Positions 1 through 11,489 of a stretch of DNA of 64,000 nt are shown here, piece after piece. The position numbers were made by a program, and so were the translations under genes. Under the pieces are notes generated by a model. It ran no database searches. It was not told where the DNA came from and worked only from the letters and a program-made list of their open reading frames with translations. This DNA is from Macrothele yani (Eukaryota > Arthropoda > Arachnida > Araneae > Macrothelidae): assembly GCA_039090855.1 (NCBI GenBank), contig CM077002.1, positions 80,790,194 to 80,854,193 on the forward strand, read 5' to 3'. Position 1 is the first letter of the stretch, and every line of letters starts with the position of its first letter.

Positions 1-2018
1 TTTGAAACCAATGACCTGTAGATTTGTAATGGGAATGTTGAGGACAAGAAGTCACCCTGCTTTCGCCAAAAGAAACTAAAGATTTTTTTTGCGACACAAC
101 TTTACAAATTGTTTTCTTGGACGTTCGCGCTTTTAACTGTTTTATGACCAAGGTCACTGTCCGATATTGGGACGAGTCCGCTCTTTGGAGCTGAATATAT
201 AGAACCGCATATACCATGGGACTGGGGGATCACAAAACTGTCCGCTAAATGGATGGAGGTGTCTGCTGTTCGAAATTGTCCGCTAAGAAGGCTTTCCTGT
301 GCAACATTCATATTACACATACACTTAACTTTGATAAAGATGTGAACCACTTCGATGGATATAGAGTTATACAGTTAAAGTTTTCACTAGAAATTACTTT
401 CTTGCTAGTGAGGAAGCTATTTCTGCGGGCTGTTAATCACAAAGAAAAAACAAACAATAAATAAGTAAAACGTTCAAGAAAATCAGGAAGATGCTACACT
501 GAAGAAGACCGCACGAGAAATAAAAGAAAAGTTTTCGTCTTGGTGTTTCTAACCAGCCGGCAATTCCGCAAAATTTGAAATCGCAGCTTTCATTGCAACT
601 GGCGGAATGTATGATAAAACCACGCCCATGCTGTACGGCAGTACGCTGATGTAAACAACGGACCATCACGAAACAGGCACCCTGACTTTCCAACACCAAG
701 CAGAAAATAAAATAAAGGTTGTTCAAATGAAACGTAATTTCGGGAGATGGTGCAATTTCAGTCGACATACTGATGTCTGTAGAGCAGTGCTGAGACGGGC
801 TGAGTCCGAGCCCGAAAGCACGAAGCTGAGCTCGGGCGGGGTCAGGTTGCATAATATTTACTGTGATTCATGTTCGGGCTGGCTCGGGATCTGAGAGAGA
901 AAGATAATTTTCTTTTGTTTTGTTTTTAATGCTATTTTGTATGATTCAGCATCTGAAACGTTTTTTACACTTCCTAGTTGCTATATAGAGAATCCTTCGG
1001 CAACTGGGTCTGAGTGGGGAGTGGAGTCTCGGAAGGGTAATTTATTCTGGGCTTGGGTTGCAAATGCCATACGTAGGCCATGCATTAGTGGGTTTCTACG
1101 GAAAAGGAGAAGCTTCTTCAAAAATTATAGACAGCAGATGCCATGCCGCCAAAATTTTCTCTGCATCATGCCATTTGGACCTGATGAAGAATTTAGTCCT
1201 ACATTATTTTGTAAAATTTCATAAGCATTAATAGGTTCATTGAACTGTTTTCATGGTAGGTACGTTGTTTATAATCCTTTAAGGTGGTACTAAAATCACC
1301 TGAGGTTAACTGATCTTGCCATAACTACAGGCCTCTACTGGTGTCAGGAATGCTCTGTAATTATGGGTCCGTTTTCGTGGCTGTGGCCTGTGTTGCTTTG
1401 TCTGTTGTGATTCTGCGTGGCTATGAATGGTTAGTGCACCTTTCTAGATACTTGACATCCTGTATTAGTCGTTATTTCCTCTTCGAGCGTGAATATTCGC
1501 ATTTATTATTTCCACGATATGGTGTTTCGGTTTTATGATACTCAGTAATAACTCACTCGCTATTGACATCGCGCGAATGATTATAAAAATACGTTACCCA
1601 TTTTGAACTGCTGTAATATAAATATAATGTTTCTAATCTTTGTTGATCAGCTAATACCTGAAGATGAAACGCTTGGCGTTTTGAAAGAGCTAGTAGTGTG
1701 TGAATGATCAAATAAAGATATTTATCTGGTTGCAGGTGGTTTTAAGATCTTTTTCGGATTTGAATATTTAGATTCAAAATCTTCATCGAGTATAGACGGT
1801 AAAATAAAATATAACTAGGACCAGCCATAAAGCCTTCTACGAGTACAGTGAACGATCGCAGCTGGGCGTCTTTCGCTGCAGACGATCCGGTGTTTGAACG
1901 AGAGGGCCAGAGAGTGAAAATTACGATTTTGGAGGATTCACAGGTAAATTTGGATTTCCTTACATTCCTTGACTGTGCAGTGGTGTTCCATGCGTTACCG
2001 CAAACTTCCTTATTCTTA
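1..2018. other. Region with no recognisable gene
   Basis: I see no conserved protein, RNA gene or complete mobile element here. The open frames are short (under 140 codons) and lack recognisable motifs. Around 783-890 there is a GC-rich stretch built from repeated 'gggctcgggc'-like words on both strands, standing out from the AT-rich surroundings. Similar words recur inside the hAT-like element near 40685-40765. The frame at 1848-2018 runs open up to the Tc1-F insertion; if one TA is removed with the element, it continues for only ten more codons before a stop. I do not call it a gene. Confidence 0.5.
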
Positions 2019-2020
2019 TA

Positions 2021-3239
2021 CACTATCTACCAACAAGTAATTGGACACCTGTGATAGCAAAGGAAAACGAAGTTTATTCACCTTCAACAGTTGGTGGAGC
2101 CTCCACGAGCGGCAATTAGATCTGCGACCCTCCTGGACATGCTCTCAACCAGGCGTTGTAAGACGGCTAGCGGTATTTTCTTCCACTCGGCTTGGAGAAG
2201 ACAGGTCAGTTCCTTCACCGATTTCGGACGGTGGGGGCACCCCTTAAGTCGACGCTCCAACTCGTCCCAGAGGTGCTCGATAGGGTTAAGGGCCAGGCTC
2301 TGCGCAGGTCAGTCCATTCAATTAACCCCATTGTTACCACACCAAGCCAGGATGGATCTCGCAACATGACAGATGGCATTGTCATCCTGAAAGTAACATG
2401 CGTCCACCCCGTAAAACTGCCACAACGTAGGAAGCGCATGGTCATCCAAAATGGTGCAGTAGGTCTCGGCGTTGAGTCTACCAGGAATTGCGACCAAGGG
2501 TCCCATGCCATACCAGGAGAAACACCCCCATAGCTTAATTCCACCGCCGCCGAACTTCACAGTTGGCACAATACATTCCGGCAGGAGGCGTTCTCCAGGC
2601 GGACGCCAAATCCAGACCCTTCCACCAGAACGGTAGAGGGTGAACCTTGATTCGTCGCTCCAGAAAACATTTTTCCACCGTTCGTCGGTCCACTAGCGAC
2701 GTTCTTTGCACCAGGTTAGCCGAGCAGCGCTATTGGACTTGGTGATCAAAGGCCTGTGGGCAGCAGCAAGTCCATGATAACCGAGCAGATGGGATTTCTT
2801 ACGGATGGTATTCAACGAAAGAAAACTCTCGGATGCCTGTTGAAACTCTTCGCGGATGTGCCCCATCGATTTGGTGCGGTTCTTCCGAATTTATCTGGCC
2901 AGCACCCGTCGGTCTCTAACTCCCAGTTTTGTGGGTCTGCTGGGTCGGGGCACATTCCTACAGTCACCTCTCATCTTCCACTTGTCAATCACGTAGGCCA
3001 CTGTCGATTTTGGGTACTTCAACTCGCTGGATATGTCACGTATGAATCGGCCATTTCTGTGATACGCGACGATTACACTTTTCTCGAAATCAGAGAGCTC
3101 CGAACTGCGTAGCATCTTACATGCGACTGATTGTGTTGTTGTTTCCCACACGATATTTAACGGCGGCGGCCGTGACGTGTATCAGGGCCGCAGATATTGT
3201 CGATTGCAGGGGTGTCCAATTACTTGTTGGTAGATAGTG
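2021..3239 (-). mobile_element. Tc1-like DNA transposon (Tc1-F), complete but inactive
   Basis: A 1219 bp element bounded by inverted repeats that begin CACTATCTACCAACAAGTAA at 2021 and end with the reverse complement at 3239. Each end is flanked by TA (2019-2020 and 3240-3241), the Tc1/mariner target duplication. The terminal repeats match for about 28 bp. The transposase lies on the minus strand. The size and ends are those of an ordinary Tc1 element. Confidence 0.93.
2084..3115 (-). pseudogene. Tc1-F transposase pseudogene
   Basis: The protein starts MLRSSELSDFEK at 3115, with an N-terminal helix-turn-helix region, then the DDE core: SDESRF (first Asp), FQDDNAICH (second Asp) and LNPIEHLW (Glu), ending in RVADLIAARGG. 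The whole protein lies in one reading frame with no net frameshift. It is broken by at least four stops, at 2891-2893, 2693-2695, 2318-2320 and 2309-2311. The last two lie between the second Asp and the Glu. The protein would cut and paste Tc1-F DNA by binding its inverted repeats; these stops make it inactive. Length (about 343 codons) is normal for the family. Confidence 0.9.
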
Positions 3240-3663
3240 TATATGGAAGCTTTGGAAAAACCTTTTTCTTAAGACAGATATTGAAGTTATTTTATGCATT
3301 TCTTGCGGTGTTACCGTTTTATTCAAGGACGGTGAATAGTGCCATTTTGTCCTTCAACATTATATCAGTATTCGCCAATAGGTGTATCCTGTTACTCTCC
3401 GGGAACATCTTGTGAATGTGACTTTTTCGGTTCCATTGGAAGACCCGGATACAGCGCTCCCTTATTTGTTATCTCCGAATTGAAAAATAGTTAGTCCTGT
3501 TCGCAGAGTTGCTGATGCTCCTAAGACCTCACTGTATAACTATGTCAGTGGGGTGAAGCGCGAGTTGCGTGTGGTATTTGCTGATGATTCTGCATTTCAG
3601 AATTGCCAGACAGAGGCTGCGGTTATGTTGGGGCAATCGACTTAAACGTTTCAGATCCATACA

Positions 3664-4482
3664 GGGATACACAATTGCTATGCATGTGGAGCGATAGGGC
3701 ACATGCGTGCCCAATGCTTATCTCAGAAACGTGTTGCCCCTGATAAAGATTCCTTGGGGGACAAGCGAATGTCTGCTTCTCAGAATATTGTTTATTTACC
3801 TTCACAAGCACTGAATTGTACAGAGCCTGAGGCTGTTCCTGCAGCTTCTGGTACTCGTACAATTGGATCAGAGGCTTCAGCTACCGGGGGAGTCACGCCT
3901 GGGTGTGAAGACCAGCCTTCACTAGTTGTTTCTGAGTCCAGCGTTCATGACACGGATCAGGATTTTCTTGTTTCAGATACTCCGTTGCTTTCTTCAGATG
4001 CTGGCGATCCCGCAACTGATGACGCGGTGGAGAGTGAGTTACTGAAGGCCAAGATCAGTATTAAACGACTTTGCGTAACAAGTCAGGGTGATACCTGTCA
4101 AAAGGATCAGATTTCACAATCTGGACTTTTGGACTCTGAGTTTAAGGCTCCGGCGCTGCCTCGGTGCAGCTCTGTAGTTGCACGACGGGATCATGTAGAT
4201 ACCTTATTGCTTGCTTATCCTGAGATCCATCGGCCATTAGATCGTAAGACAATTAAAAGGATTTTTGTGCCATCCAAGACTACTAAACCTATTACGTCCT
4301 CATTTCTTAAAGAACACAATGTAAATATAAATGAAAGTGTGTCACAATTGAACAGCCTCCTCAGTTGGATGATTCAAACAGATTCGCACCCTGAAATACT
4401 TCAGGACTATGATATTTCTCAAAGAAGAATTCAAGAGATTCAGGTATATGTTAAAGATCATGGTTTATCACATCAGACTTGA
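3664..4482 (+). pseudogene. LINE-type ORF1 remnant with CCHC zinc knuckle
   Basis: In the frame that ends at 4482, a zinc knuckle CYACGAIGHMRAQC (C-x2-C-x4-H-x4-C) lies at 3676-3717. It is followed by about 255 residues that are acidic and Ser/Thr-rich, ending in a charged helical-looking segment. A stop just upstream (about 3643) breaks the frame, so the N-terminal part is lost or shifted. One CCHC knuckle followed by a low-complexity tail fits the nucleic-acid-binding ORF1 of insect I/Jockey-type LINEs, but no ORF2 follows. A decayed host zinc-knuckle protein cannot be excluded. The region 3242-3663 may be its degraded upstream part. Confidence 0.5.
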
Positions 4483-4821
4483 ACATATTTCTGATTGTTT
4501 TTCTCGATTCTGATTATATTTGGTATGTTGCGTTTCTGTTTTTTTTTTTCTGTTTCTGGTTAAGTCCTTTTGTATTCAATGTGCACCTTTGCTGATTATC
4601 TGTTAATTTATTAAGATTGTCATGATACTACTACTTCTAACACTCATTAATGTTAGTACTCTTTTATATTATATAATTGTTTTTTTGTTATTCATATTGT
4701 ACATATTTCATAAATTAGGTGTACGTGTAGCACCTGCAATATTGATCTTCACTAAACATGTTAGTAGTACTTAAACTCATATGGAAAGATGTCAACTTAA
4801 GGATGGCCTGTACTGAGAATT
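4483..4821. other. AT-rich non-coding stretch after ORF1 remnant
   Basis: AT-rich DNA with poly-T runs and no open frame of note. It may be the 3' flank of the ORF1-like remnant. No reverse transcriptase follows, so if this was a LINE the ORF2 has been lost. Confidence 0.4.
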
Positions 4822-5094
4822 TTATTTTATCTGCTTCTTACACAGGTTCTGTAGTCTAGCGAAATCGATTCGACGTTGTTTCCTTTTCGAAAACCGAATA
4901 TGTGCTTGTTGATGTTTTTGTCGAACTGGAGCAAATCCTGAATTCAGAGCTTCGCCACTAATTGACAAAGTCGCAATAAACTGATTGATTTTATCCTTAA
5001 TAACTACGATAGATGTAACTGATGAAGAGTCTAATAAGTTGATTTCAGCACTAGTAATGGTAGGAGTAGGAAATCTCTCTTTCCATTCTTCCAC
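4822..5094 (-). CDS. Unrecognised 90-codon ORF
   Basis: An open frame of 90 codons on the minus strand, starting MEEWKERFPTPTIT and ending in a very basic tail (KRKQRRIDFARLQNLCKKQIK). I do not recognise the family. A hydrophilic N-terminus and basic C-terminus would suit a fragment of a transposon-encoded DNA-binding protein. There are no neighbours in the same frame to support it, and it may not be a gene. Confidence 0.2.
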   Translation of the reverse strand: MEEWKERFPTPTITSAEINLLDSSSVTSIVVIKDKINQFIATLSISGEALNSGFAPVRQKHQQAHIRFSKRKQRRIDFARLQNLCKKQIK

Positions 5095-5560
5095 TAGTTT
5101 CTTAAATTCATGTGATTCACTGGGTTGTGCTTCAACACGTTGGTCATCTGAATCAATTTAAGTTCAATACTCAGGTGATTAATCTCTTTGTTCCTCCTCC
5201 TGAAGGAGAATTTTAACAAGATCTTTGTACTTTTGAGCTCTGCGTTTTCCTTAATTGCCTCAACGGTTCTACCTACCCGGAATCTGAAGTACTAAATACT
5301 GATTGATGTTTTGTTTTTCTTCTTTTATTAACCGCACCTCCATTCTTGCCATCATGTTCTCTTCATCACGGATACATCGTGTCTTTAAAGGTAAACCTTG
5401 CATTTTCTTGGCATTTTACTAGGCGAAGTGTTTAGATCGTTGTTGCACTCCGAGTCCAATCTTCGACTTAAAGACTCAGCCTAAGATTTCACACTAATGG
5501 TCCGCGGCACTATCCACACCAGTTGTACGCGCTATGACGAAGTAAATTTCTCCATCATCT
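5095..5560. other. No recognisable gene
   Basis: Mixed sequence with short frames only; I see no motif. The downstream part may belong to the body of the tRNA-like SINE head that follows on the minus strand. Confidence 0.35.
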
Positions 5561-5561
5561 T

Positions 5562-5632
5562 TGTCCACGCCGGCATCGAAACCGTGTCCCCTCACTCCGG
5601 GGTAAGTCGCTCTCCCAACTGAGCTACGCTGA
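5562..5632 (-). repeat. tRNA-like SINE head (SINE3)
   Basis: On the minus strand the sequence carries a pol III A box (TAGCTCAGTTGG) and, about 35 bp on, a B box (GGTTTCGATGCC), the spacing of a tRNA. The anticodon arm and acceptor stem do not form a clean cloverleaf, so this is better read as a tRNA-derived SINE or tRNA pseudogene than as a working tRNA. Its 3' body would lie in 5490-5560. Confidence 0.5.
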
Positions 5633-5768
5633 TATGTTCTCTCACTGCTATCTGCCTTTATCTCATGTGCGTCCTGCGGTGCAGGCACGTCTCACAGCAT
5701 TAGTTGCTATGCCCTGTACCACAGCAGGGCCCTGTAATCTACAATTGTTTTGACTTGTAGCAACTATT

Positions 5769-7074
5769 TTGGGCTGATGCATAAGTTCATGTCGTTTTAT
5801 TTCACGACTGTTTCCCAGGTCAGAGGTGGCGGTTCAGATGGCCAGTTGTATATCAAAATGTAGCCAGTAATATCACGAATCTAAATGATATTGCGCTGTG
5901 TGATTGTGGCTAATTGTTTTTTTGTTTTCAATTCCGGAAGTATGGAGGGTCAAGTAGAGAAGAATGAGCATTCCCGACATGTGCTCCTCTACAAGTTTAG
6001 CAAGGGATCTACAGCCGCCGAGGCTACTCGATAATTTTATGTTGTGTACGGGGAGGACGCTATTGCTCCGAGGACAGCCCACAAATGGTTTGAGCGGTTC
6101 CGAGGTGGCAATTTTAACCACAACGACTCTCTACTCTCAGGTCGTCCATCTCACTTTGATGAGGATTGTTTGAACTATCTCATCCACTTGGATCCGCATC
6201 AAACCACACTCGAATTTCCCATTGAGATGGACTGTGAACATGCCACTGTGATGGGATACCTGGAACGTATGGGAAAGGTCCAGAAATTGGGGTCTTGGGT
6301 GCCTCGCACTCACCGAGGACAACAAGAATCAACGTGTTGCCATGTGTGGTTCCTTGCTCGCCGTTATCGCGAAGGTTCTCAGCGACACAAACCCTTTCTG
6401 TCACGTATTGTTACTTCAGATGAAAAGTGTTGCGTGTACGTCAATTTCAGGCATCGTAGGTAATGGCTAAGCCCAAAGAAGATGCCCACACTACGTCCAA
6501 AACATGGCCTTCATCCTGCGAAGATAATATTGTGTGTCTGGTGGGACATGGCAGGTATTATTCACTGGGAAATGCTGCCGATAAATCGGACCATCAACGC
6601 CGCACTGTGTTGATGAGCAACTTCGCCGTGTGGAGGGACCAATTCAGCAGAAACGGCCACAAAGGCGCCATGGTGTCTTTCTCCAACATGATAACGCACG
6701 CACTCACAGTGCAAACATGACCAAAATGGCCATTCAGGACATGAAATGGGAGATCTTTCTCCATCCGGCCTATTCCCCAGAGGTCGTTCCTTCAGACTAT
6801 CACCTGTTTCGATTTCTGTCGAATGCACTCCGTGGCAGAGCGTTCAACAAAGATGTTGATCTCCAGAATTCCCTTGATGATTTCTTCGCAGCAAAACCTG
6901 CACGTTTTTTCAAGAATGGCATTGCAGACCTATCCGGATATTGGGACACCATCGTAAACAATGGGGGTGGTGGGAGAATACATAGTTGATTGATTCCTTT
7001 TTCCTTTCTTCTGATGTAATACATTCCTGTAGTGCGGTGTAAAAAAAATGCCATGAACTTATGCATCAACCCAA
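5769..7074 (+). mobile_element. mariner element (about 1.3 kb)
   Basis: Terminal inverted repeats start TTGGGCTGATGCATAAGTTC at 5769 and end with the near-perfect reverse complement at 7074, followed by TA. A mariner transposase lies between. At 1306 bp it has the classic mariner length. The TIR sequence is of the type seen in the cecropia/mellifera group of mariners (recalled, not searched). Confidence 0.92.
5942..6989 (+). pseudogene. mariner transposase pseudogene (DD34D)
   Basis: The protein begins MEGQVEKNEHSRHVLL and shows the mariner layout: N-terminal HTH with TAHKWFERFRGGNF, then TSDEK (first Asp), HDNARTH (second Asp) and PSDYHLF (third Asp). The second and third Asp are separated by 34 residues. 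It is broken by a stop early on (near 6032), by frameshifts near 6320 and by a stop at about 6461. The substitution CCVYVN for the usual WCVYVN and SPEVVPSD for SPDLAPSD also show decay. It would have mobilised its own mariner DNA; it is inactive now. Confidence 0.9.
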
Positions 7075-7271
7075 TACATGTGCCCAAAGGAGGATGCGAG
7101 GATGCTAGCCCCGACTGATTGGGCAGCTTGCGTCAGAGCCTCGTTTGTTGGTTCACAGTGCCCAGGGAACAAGTTTCACCAGGTACCCGTATCAACCAGC
7201 GGGAACCACGAGGAGGTTGAGGTTGACTTGAGTGGCAAAGGTTAAGAGACCTTACTAGAATTAATACAGAC

Positions 7272-7543
7272 ATTTGACGTGGACCAGGAACATCAAACAA
7301 AGGTCTTCGCTCTTTCCACGTTTATAAGTGAGTCACGGAAAAATTCTCATTGGCCGCCACCGGAATCCAACCCAGGGTCTTCCAGTTACGTGCCGGATAT
7401 GCTTCCACTACACCACAGCTGTAACTAAAAGACCCTGGGTTCGATTCCCGATGGCGGTCAATGGGAATTTTCCGTGACTCACTTATAAACGTGCAAAGAG
7501 CCAACAAGACCTTTGTTTGATGTTCCTGGTCCACGTCAAATGT
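7272..7543. repeat. Inverted dimer of tRNA-derived SINE1
   Basis: The left half is SINE1 on the minus strand, including its tRNA-like head with B box (GGTTGGATTCC) at about 7350-7420. The right half is the same family on the plus strand, lacking the 5' part of the head. Both halves end in the same unique tail ('tttgatgttcctggtccacgtc' and its complement), so the whole folds as a hairpin. The same dimer type occurs at 44206-44569. Confidence 0.75.
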
Positions 7544-7671
7544 CTCCTTCTAATTATTTCTTAAGTTGCTGCTTACCATCTTAGGTGAATCCTCAGCATT
7601 CTGCAGGGCCCCAAGAAGCAACCTACCAAACTGGCTTGGCAGTTAGCGTGTGTGAGTCTGGAGGAATTCGA

Positions 7672-7806
7672 GGCCGCTGTGGTGTAGTAGAAGCATATCC
7701 GGCGCGTAACTGGAAGACCCGGGGTTCGATCCCCGGTGGCAGCCAATGAGAATTTTTCCGTGCTCACTTATAAACGTGGAAAGAGCAAAGACCTTTGTTT
7801 GACCTT
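7672..7806 (+). repeat. tRNA-derived SINE1, single copy
   Basis: A tRNA-like head at 7672-7744 has a 7 bp acceptor-like pairing (GGCCGCT with GGCAGCC), an A-box-like TGGTGTAGTAG and a B box GGTTCGATCCC. The SINE body follows (aatgagaatttttccgtg...). The anticodon loop reads CGCGTAA, without the usual U33, which supports a SINE and not a tRNA gene. The body is shared with the two inverted dimers in the window. Confidence 0.75.
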
Positions 7807-8204
7807 ACTAGAAGTCTTCTATTACGCATGCCACCCCTTTTACTGTGCTCAACATAAAAAATGAATAGGTGCTCTCCCCTACCCGAGGATGCCTCCTCTA
7901 CTCCACCCCGTAACAAAATTCGGTCAGCGAAAAAGAAAACACAAAAGGGTTTTGGTTCTCCACAACTGCCCAATAAAGTCATAGTCACTCCTGTCGCTTA
8001 AGGCAGTCATTAAAAGTAAACGTTTTGCCTCTGTGGAAAAACTGAAATGTAATGTAACGAGGTCTTAAAGGGCATTCCGAAACAGAACTTTCAGGGGTGT
8101 TCCTAACTATGGCAGAACCACTGGAATAAGTGTGCGTGTGACGAGGGGAGTTATTTTCAAGCAGGATTAATTTGTGTAACTCTAATAAGTGTGTATTCTT
8201 AAAA
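7807..8204. other. No recognisable gene
   Basis: Unique-looking sequence with only short frames. No motif or repeat recognised. Confidence 0.4.
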
Positions 8205-8250
8205 TTTTTTCCTTAGTCTTCAGTTTTGCTCTTAAGTATATATATATATA
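8205..8250 (+). repeat. Foldback-family tail next to (TA)n
   Basis: The words TTTTTCCTTAGTCTTCAG and TTTTGCTCTTAAGTATATAT match the right-hand tail of the long-inverted-repeat family seen at 53284-53340 and 58966-59000. As in those places, the tail runs into (TA)n and then an RTE element. Confidence 0.7.
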
Positions 8251-11200
8251 TCATCATCATCATCATTGTCAACCATTATCAATCCACTGCTGGACGAAGG
8301 TCTCCCCAAGTTTCCTCCACAACGGTCTGTCTTGTGCCAGTCTCCTCCATGTCACCCCTGCATACTTTCGAATTTCATCCACCCATCTCCCATGTGGTCT
8401 TCTTCTGGGTCTTTTCCTGTCCCTTGGAATCCAATCTAAAATTTCGGCTGTCCATCGATGATCTGTCCTTCTGACAGTATGTCCAGCCCATTGCCATTTC
8501 AGGGATTTGACTCTGATCATGATGTCTTCCACTCTTGTCATTTTTCGGATCCACGAGTTCCTCTTCTTATCTCTCCTGGTTACACCAAGTATGCACCTCT
8601 CCATGCTTCTTTGAGTTGTCTGCAGCCTTTGTATGTCTCTTTTAGTTAAGGTCCACGTCTCTGCACCATACGTAAGCACTGGAAGGATGCATTGATCAAA
8701 CACTTTTCTTTTAAGACATAATGGCATATTGCTCTTGAAAATTATGCTGTTTCTTCCAAAAGCTCTCTAGGCAAGTTTTGTGCGCCGATTAATTTCTTCA
8801 TCAATGTGACCCTCACTTGATATCTGCTGTCCAAGATAAATGTACGTGTCTGTTATCTCCAGCTTTTCTCCATCAATCGATAAATCTTCATTTCTTGTAA
8901 AAGCATTGAACATCACTTTTGTCTTCTGAAAGTTCATTTTTAATCCCACTTCTTTACTCTTGTCAGCAAGTTCCTGGATCATACTCTGCAGCTCTGATGG
9001 GCTAGTTGCAAAAATGACTACGTCATCAGCAAAACGAAGGTGGGTTAGATAATCTCCATTAATCTTTATCCCCTTGTTTTCCCAGCTCAGTGACTGAAAA
9101 ACACCCTCCAATGTGGCATTAAAGAGCTTCGGAGATATGGTGTCACCTTGTCTCACTCCCTTTCCAATTTTTATGTGTGTTGTATTTTCAAACAGCCTAA
9201 TCTTTGCACTTGCATTTTCATAGATGTTATTAATAATATTAATGTATGCATCTTCAATACCGCAGGTTTTCAGAGCCATTGTAACTGCTGATGGTTTCAC
9301 CGAATCAAAGGCTTTTTCATAATCGATAAAAGCCATGCACAATGGAAGTTCATATTCCCTCGCTCTTTCAATTAGTTCTCTCAGCACATGGATATGATCT
9401 ATTGTGCTGTAGCCACTACCTGAATCCAGCTTGTTCTCTCGGTTGAGCCATGTCCAGTGTTACCTTCAAGCGGTGTGAAAGAACTTTAGTGAAGATTTTA
9501 TAAACTACTGATAGGAGGCTGATAGGTCTGTAGTTTCCGAGATCCTCAATGTCACCTTTCTTATGTAGCAGGATCATTGTAGCGGTGTTCCAATCCTCAG
9601 GAATCTTTCCTTCATTAAGGCATCGAGTGAAAATTTGGGCGAGTACTGTTTCGATTTCTCCACTTGCTTCTTGTATGATGTCTACAGTAATTCCATCTTC
9701 TCCTGGAGCTTTTCCCAGCTTCATGTTCTTGATTGCATGTGCAACTTCTGCTGGAAGGACTGGAGGAACTCTGGTACTGGTATCTTTCATGATGTCTGGA
9801 GTGCATGTATCATCCCTTTCATATAATTTGGAGTAGAAATCTTTCACTCTTGTCAAAATTTCGCCTCTATTTCTTGTTACAGAACCATCTTCTTTTCTCA
9901 GTGCCATAATCTGTTTTCTTCCCTTACTGAGATGTCCCTTTGCTATCTTTAGGCTTTGGTTGTTTTCAATTGCTTTCCTCACTAGTTCACAGTTGAATTT
10001 TCTTACGTCTTCAGTGATACTTTTTCGTACTGTCTTGCATAGCTCTATATATTCCACTTTGGAAGTCACATCTTCTTTAGTTGTCCTCATCTCTCTTCTT
10101 TTGCATCAACATTTTCGTTTTTCCTGATAATTTATTTACATGCAACTTGTTCTTAGACCCAGCTAATTTTGTTGCTGTTTCCATAAGAGCTTTGGTTACT
10201 TTTCTGTTAACTTCAGAGATGTCCACTTCTTCCGATGTTAGGCCTTCTAAAGCAGAGAACCTGTTCTTCAGTTCCAACTTGAAGGTATTATGGTGTTTTT
10301 TAAGGTTGGTTATGTCAATAGATTTTGTTTGTCTTATGAGCTTGCCACGTTCAAGTTTAGTGTTGAGGTGCATCTTACATCTCACCAATCTATGGTCACT
10401 ACCTGTGTTGAACTTGTTTAGCACACTGCAGTCTTCTATGACGAATTTTTTGTTACACATAATAAAATCAATTTCACTTGTCGTCCCATTTGGATGTCTC
10501 CATGTCCATTTCCTGTGTGGCGTTTTCTTGAAAAAGGAGTTCAAGATGAAAAACCCTTCTGCCTCTGCAAACTCAACGAGAGTATTTCCACGCTGGTTTC
10601 TGTTGCCGTGACCGAATTTACCTACTGAAGTTTCATTCTGTTGCCGCTGCCCTATTTTTGCATTGAAATCTCCCATAATTATTTTCAAGTGCTGCTTACC
10701 TTTATTATTTAGATGACAAATTTCCTCATAAAATTCTTCAATTTCTTCTTCAGGATGACTTGTGGTGGGTGCATAAGTTTGAATAATCTGAGCCTGGTAT
10801 CTTCTCGATAGTTGGATAACGAGTCGTGCAGCTCTGTCAGAGGAACTTTCAACTTCTACCACTTTATCCTTCAGTTTCTTGTTTATTATAAATCCAACAC
10901 CACTAGTTCTGCCAGTATCTGTCCCACGATAGTAGAAGAGATGTCCACTTTTCAGTTCAATGAGATCTTCTCCTTTTCTCCTTACCTCACTTAGCCCCAC
11001 GATGTCCCACTTGATCCTTTGTAGTTCCTCTTCCAATTCAAGAAGCCTTGAATCAGAAGATAAGGAGCGTCCATTGTACGTTGCCAAGGTCAGCATCAGA
11101 TGGCAGCCTAGTCCGGTCCTCCGGGGATTCTTAGCACCCTCTGCCTTCATGTCGCACTGGCCGCTGCCTTGGCCAGGTACATTCCAGCTGCCGGAGACTG

Positions 11201-11434
11201 AGGGCCAAGATTTAAGTTGTGGAGTCATTTTGGAGGGTTTGGCCATAACTCACCACGCTGGCCAAGCGGGTTGGTGAGTGTGGGATAGAATTTCCTCTAA
11301 TCCCGATGGTATAGTTATACCGCTATGGGCGGTCGTCAGAGCCCCTTTAGTGGGAACAGGATGCACCACGAGAAGGCGGGGTTGACATTTGTCAAGGAGA
11401 GGCTGTGATGTTACGCATCACCTGACCTTACACC

Positions 11435-11436
<2 letters not shown>
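8251..11436 (-). mobile_element. RTE-type LINE copy R1, near full length
   Basis: Minus-strand element whose 3' end is the (ATG)n repeat at 8251-8266 and whose 5' end is the conserved GGGNTGTAAGGTCAGG start at 11436. Both sides are (TA)n. It carries an apurinic-like endonuclease (EEP), a reverse transcriptase and the RTE C-terminal region. It lies head to head with R2, giving an inverted pair of about 3.2 kb arms. Confidence 0.93.
8269..11246 (-). pseudogene. RTE polyprotein pseudogene (R1): endonuclease plus RT
   Basis: The EEP endonuclease (LATYNG, LSEVRR, MGDFNAKIG, SDHRLV) is encoded at about 10077-11246. The RT (IDYEKAFDSV, GVRQGDTISP, FADDVV) is at 8767-10090, and the C-terminal region (ends FVQQWIDNG) at 8269-8727. 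Breaks: a shortened A-run (4 instead of 6 A) shifts the frame near 10103; one extra base shifts it near 9413; TGG to TAG makes a stop near 8769. The endonuclease nicks target DNA and the RT copies RNA from the nick (target-primed reverse transcription). All core catalytic motifs are still readable, so this is a young but dead copy. Confidence 0.93.
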
Positions 11437-11471
<35 letters not shown>

Positions 11472-11479
11472 CATATATA
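11437..11479. repeat. (TA)n microsatellite
   Basis: TA dinucleotide tract with a few CA units, lying between the 5' ends of the two head-to-head RTE copies and next to the 10 bp Tc1-B tip. Confidence 0.95.
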
Positions 11480-11489
11480 CACGGTCGAG
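11480..11489 (+). mobile_element. Separated tip of Tc1-B1
   Basis: CACGGTCGAG is the first 10 bp of the Tc1-B inverted repeat, here cut off from the rest of the element (14683-15902) by insertion of RTE R2. With the preceding three bases it forms ATACACGGTCGAG at 11477-11489, repeated exactly at 14680-14692: a 13 bp target duplication for R2. Confidence 0.8.

Noticed and set aside
1341..1538. 65-codon hydrophobic ORF as a secreted peptide
   Set aside because: No signal cleavage pattern, no family and no supporting context.
1848..3415. A host reading frame continuous across Tc1-F
   Set aside because: Removing the element and one TA gives only ten more codons before a stop (Y-M-E-A-L-E-K-P-F-S-stop).
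7672..7744. Functional tRNA gene
   Set aside because: The anticodon loop lacks U33, the head is followed by a conserved SINE body, and several dispersed copies exist.
8189..8474. His-rich small proteins
   Set aside because: The His runs come from the (CAT)n complement of the RTE tail.
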